9,762 nucleotides of DNA from Flavobacteriaceae bacterium (GTDB lineage Bacteria > Bacteroidota > Bacteroidia > Flavobacteriales > Flavobacteriaceae). Position 1 is the first letter of the stretch. Each line of letters opens with the position of its first letter. Made by a program: the position numbers and the translations under genes. Below the pieces are notes generated by a model that saw only the letters and a program-made list of their open reading frames with translations, was not told where the DNA came from and made no database searches. Positions 7,434 through 9,762 of this stretch are shown here, piece by piece. The stretch lies in contig NZDM01000070.1 of assembly GCA_002690085.1 (NCBI GenBank), positions 1-9,762 on the forward strand, given 5' to 3'.

Positions 7434-7465
7434 AAGTTGTTAAAAAATACTCCTTTTTGTTCTAT

Positions 7466-9625
7466 CTAATGGAGGTTAAAATAAGAATAACTAAAGCTTT
7501 GACCATAAGATTCACTTTCTTTCCAAGGCGAACTAGGACCAATAGTGATTTTATAATTTCCTGGTTCAAGACTCATTTCGCCGTTTTCATTGATATTGCT
7601 CATCATGGCACTGGAAATTAAAAATTTTACATTTTTAGTTTCACCTGGCAATAAACTTATTTTTTGTATTCCAATTAATTTAGAATGAGGGACCCTATAA
7701 GACGATTCCAAATCGCTTATATAAAGCTGTACAACTTCTTCACCAGCGAGCTTGCTAACATTCTTAATATTAATACTAGCTTGAACACTTTCCCCAATTT
7801 TAATTTTTGATTTATTTATGATTGTTTCTGAATAAGAAAATTTTGAATAACTGAGGCCAAAACCAAAAGGATACATAGGATCGTAATCAATAAACTTGTA
7901 GGTTCTATTATCCATACTGTAGTCCGAGTAATCAGGAAGTTGACTCAATGACTTTGGAAATGTTATGGGCAGCCTACCGGAAGGATTTATACCTCCGAAA
8001 ATGATGTCCGCAATGGCATTGCCTCCTTGTTCTCCTGGGTACCAGACATAAAGTATGGCATCAACCAAGGGCTCAATTTCCTCAAATTCAATTGCAGACC
8101 CTCCAAAGGCAACCAGTACTATGGGTTTTGTTTTAGCCTTTTCTCTAATACTTTTGATATAATTGATTTGATTTTTTGGGAACTTTATATTTATTCTATC
8201 TCCATTGGCATCGGAAGCAATAGCATCTCCTTCCTCTCCTTCAATGAGCGGAGAAATACCCATAAATAAAACAGTTGCATCAAAAGACGATGCCATATGT
8301 GCAGGTCCACTTTTCTGTTTTTTATTGTTTAATTCAACACCCATTTTGTATTGGACTTTCACGCCATGAGAGATTTTTGACATGATGCCCTCAAGTGGAG
8401 TAACCATATTTGGACTTAAGCCATGATAATTACCCAAAAGCACATCTATATTGGCCGCATTTGGCCCCGTTAAAAATAAGCTCCTAATATTTTTACTTAA
8501 GGGTAAGACATTGTTTTTGTTTTTTAATAAAACAATTGACTTAGACGCCACTTCTTTTGCCAAGAGCACATGCTTTTTAGAATTAATTTCATCAATCCCT
8601 AAGGAGTCAAACGGAACGGTTCCTTTTTTTTCAAACATTCCTAGTTTGAATCTAGTCATTAACAAGCGTTTCAATGATTTGTCTACTTTTTGCTCCGTTA
8701 ACAAGCCCTTTTTAACGGCATTTGGAATTTCGGCGTATAGACCTCCACAATTTAAATCTACCCCTCCATTAATTGCATAGGCAACACTTTGAACATCACT
8801 GTTTTTATATTTGTGATTCGATTTTATGTCATTGATGGCTCCACAATCAGAAACCATATGACCTTTAAACCCCCAATCTTGTCTTAAAATTTTTTGTAAA
8901 TTATCACTTCCGCAACAAGGTTCACCATTAACTTGATTATAGGCACACATCACAATTTCAACATTTGCATCCACCAAATCTTTGAATGCAGGTAAATAGG
9001 TTTCATATAAATCTTGTTTTGATACCATAGCATTAAAATGATGTCTATCCTTCTCTGGCCCTGAATGAACCGCATAATGTTTAGCACATGCTGCAACTTT
9101 CAAATACTTAGGGTCGTTCCCTTGTAAACCCTCAACAAAAGCTTTTCCAATTAGTCCTGTTAAAAATGGATCTTCACCATAGGTTTCATAGCCTCTTCCC
9201 CAACGAGGATCTCTAAAAATATTGATATTTGGAGACCAAAAAGTCAAACCCGTATATTGGTCTTTTATCCCTTTGGTTTGTGAAATATTATACATCGCCC
9301 TTGCTTCATCTGAAATTGCATTTGCAGTCTTATGAATGAGTTCAGAATCAAAGGTTGCTGCCATTGCTATTGGTACAGGGAATACAGTAGCCTTACTAGC
9401 CCTAGCTACGCCATGAAGACATTCATTCCACCAGTTGTACTGGTCGATTCCATATTTATCTAATGAAATTGAAGAATTAACCATTTGAGAGGCCTTCTCT
9501 TCCAGTGTCATTTTTGAAATCAAATGATCGGCACGACTTTCAAAATAATTAATTTTTATATTAGATTCTTGGCTAAATGAAATGAAACCAATTAAAAATA
9601 TATAATTATATAATTTCATAAACAT
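7466..9625 (-). CDS. GH3 glycosidase, beta-xylosidase-like, secreted
   Basis: This is a 719-aa GH3 enzyme of the branch that holds plant and bacterial beta-xylosidases and alpha-arabinosidases, with some beta-glucosidases. A signal peptide (KLYNYIFLIGFISFSQ) precedes the barrel. Diagnostic motifs are WWNECLHGVARA (65-76), SPNINIFRDPRWGRGYETYG (131-150), AKHYAVHSGPE (Lys182, His183), YNQVNGEPCCGS and MVSDCGAI, with Asp260 as the expected nucleophile. The sandwich domain carries IEGEEGDA (461-468), where a Glu (462, 464 or 465) should be the acid/base, then GGINPSGRLPITFP and YPFGFGLSYS. A fibronectin-III-like domain (about 606-719) ends it. The start may be Met1 (9625) or Met3 (9619); both give the same signal peptide core. 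The gene follows the edge gene after 19 nt and converges on the other GH3. Family assignment is firm; xylosidase over glucosidase is a motif-based inference. Confidence 0.93.
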   Translation of the reverse strand: MFMKLYNYIFLIGFISFSQESNIKINYFESRADHLISKMTLEEKASQMVNSSISLDKYGIDQYNWWNECLHGVARASKATVFPVPIAMAATFDSELIHKTANAISDEARAMYNISQTKGIKDQYTGLTFWSPNINIFRDPRWGRGYETYGEDPFLTGLIGKAFVEGLQGNDPKYLKVAACAKHYAVHSGPEKDRHHFNAMVSKQDLYETYLPAFKDLVDANVEIVMCAYNQVNGEPCCGSDNLQKILRQDWGFKGHMVSDCGAINDIKSNHKYKNSDVQSVAYAINGGVDLNCGGLYAEIPNAVKKGLLTEQKVDKSLKRLLMTRFKLGMFEKKGTVPFDSLGIDEINSKKHVLLAKEVASKSIVLLKNKNNVLPLSKNIRSLFLTGPNAANIDVLLGNYHGLSPNMVTPLEGIMSKISHGVKVQYKMGVELNNKKQKSGPAHMASSFDATVLFMGISPLIEGEEGDAIASDANGDRINIKFPKNQINYIKSIREKAKTKPIVLVAFGGSAIEFEEIEPLVDAILYVWYPGEQGGNAIADIIFGGINPSGRLPITFPKSLSQLPDYSDYSMDNRTYKFIDYDPMYPFGFGLSYSKFSYSETIINKSKIKIGESVQASINIKNVSKLAGEEVVQLYISDLESSYRVPHSKLIGIQKISLLPGETKNVKFLISSAMMSNINENGEMSLEPGNYKITIGPSSPWKESESYGQSFSYSYFNLH

Positions 9626-9644
9626 TCAAAATAGGAAAACTATT

Positions 9645-9762
9645 TTATTTGCGAACGGCCTCCTTTATCTCTTTCAGTTGTTCTTGTTGCTCTTTTATGG
9701 CATTTATAAGCACTGGAATGAGTCCTTGATAGTTTACAGAAAGAGTTCCTTCCTTGTCATCA
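9645..9762 (-). CDS. C-terminal end of a gene, probably a peptidase S74/tail-fibre chaperone-domain protein (partial)
   Basis: The minus strand is open from the window edge to a TAA at 9647-9645, giving 38 codons. The peptide contains LSVNYQGLIPVLINAIKEQ and ends in a Gln/Glu/Lys-rich coiled-coil-like tail (KEQQEQLKEIKEAVRK). The V-N-Y-x-x-L-I-P-V-L-I-x-A-I-K-E-Q pattern is what I would expect at the end of S74 intramolecular chaperone domains, which trimerise phage tail spikes and many large flavobacterial surface or adhesin-like proteins. The bulk of the gene is outside the window, so only the tail supports this call. It ends 19 nt before the second GH3 start, with no terminator seen between, so readthrough into the glycosidase gene is possible. 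Confidence 0.65.
   Translation of the reverse strand, partial: DDKEGTLSVNYQGLIPVLINAIKEQQEQLKEIKEAVRK

Noticed and set aside
8451..8780. 109-codon plus-strand open frame inside the second GH3 gene
   Set aside because: It is antisense to an intact, motif-rich GH3 gene and has no domain or start context of its own. The same applies to 8027-8269.

Overview
The window looks like chromosomal DNA of a marine-type member of the Flavobacteriia (Bacteroidota). The grounds are AT-rich DNA, very AT-rich intergenic stretches, start codons without strong Shine-Dalgarno sites, matches to the Bacteroidota -7 promoter box (TAnnTTTG), signal peptides followed by Gln, a lipoprotein with an Asp/Asn-rich segment after its lipobox, and protein types typical of the group. 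This assignment is inferred from style, not from a marker gene.

Left part (1-1740): two copies of a roughly 110-nt repeat (31-140 and 1030-1139, about 83% identical by hand count, ungapped, offset exactly 999) lie upstream of a lipoprotein gene and between it and a SRPBCC/START-fold gene. The 3' side of each copy is a hairpin plus T-run that looks like an intrinsic terminator. The conserved upstream part reads as short open frames on both strands, and its origin is unclear. It is the least explained element in the window. The SRPBCC gene has its own terminator-like hairpin.

Middle (1766-5179): a full-length AcnB-type aconitase (932 aa) is followed after 18 nt by a membrane-anchored SOUL-family haem-binding-type protein. 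The two are probably cotranscribed.

Right part (5206-9762): two secreted GH3 glycosidases converge. The plus-strand one (735 aa, beta-glucosidase-like) starts 26 nt after the SOUL gene. The minus-strand one (719 aa, beta-xylosidase-like) meets it tail to tail across 52 nt holding a perfect palindrome that overlaps the first gene's stop codon. Both keep their recognisable GH3 motifs, and they belong to different GH3 branches, so they are not recent duplicates. They probably trim glucose and xylose (or related sugars) from oligosaccharides in the periplasm or at the surface. No SusC/SusD pair or sugar-responsive regulator is visible, so a polysaccharide utilisation locus cannot be claimed. At the right edge, the last 38 codons of a minus-strand gene, resembling the tail of a peptidase S74/tail-fibre chaperone-domain protein, lie 19 nt upstream of the second GH3.

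No rRNA, tRNA, CRISPR array, transposase or integrase gene is seen. Most of the window is ordinary accessory and housekeeping content. The repeat pair and the unusual N-terminus of the first GH3 are the points most worth a second look.
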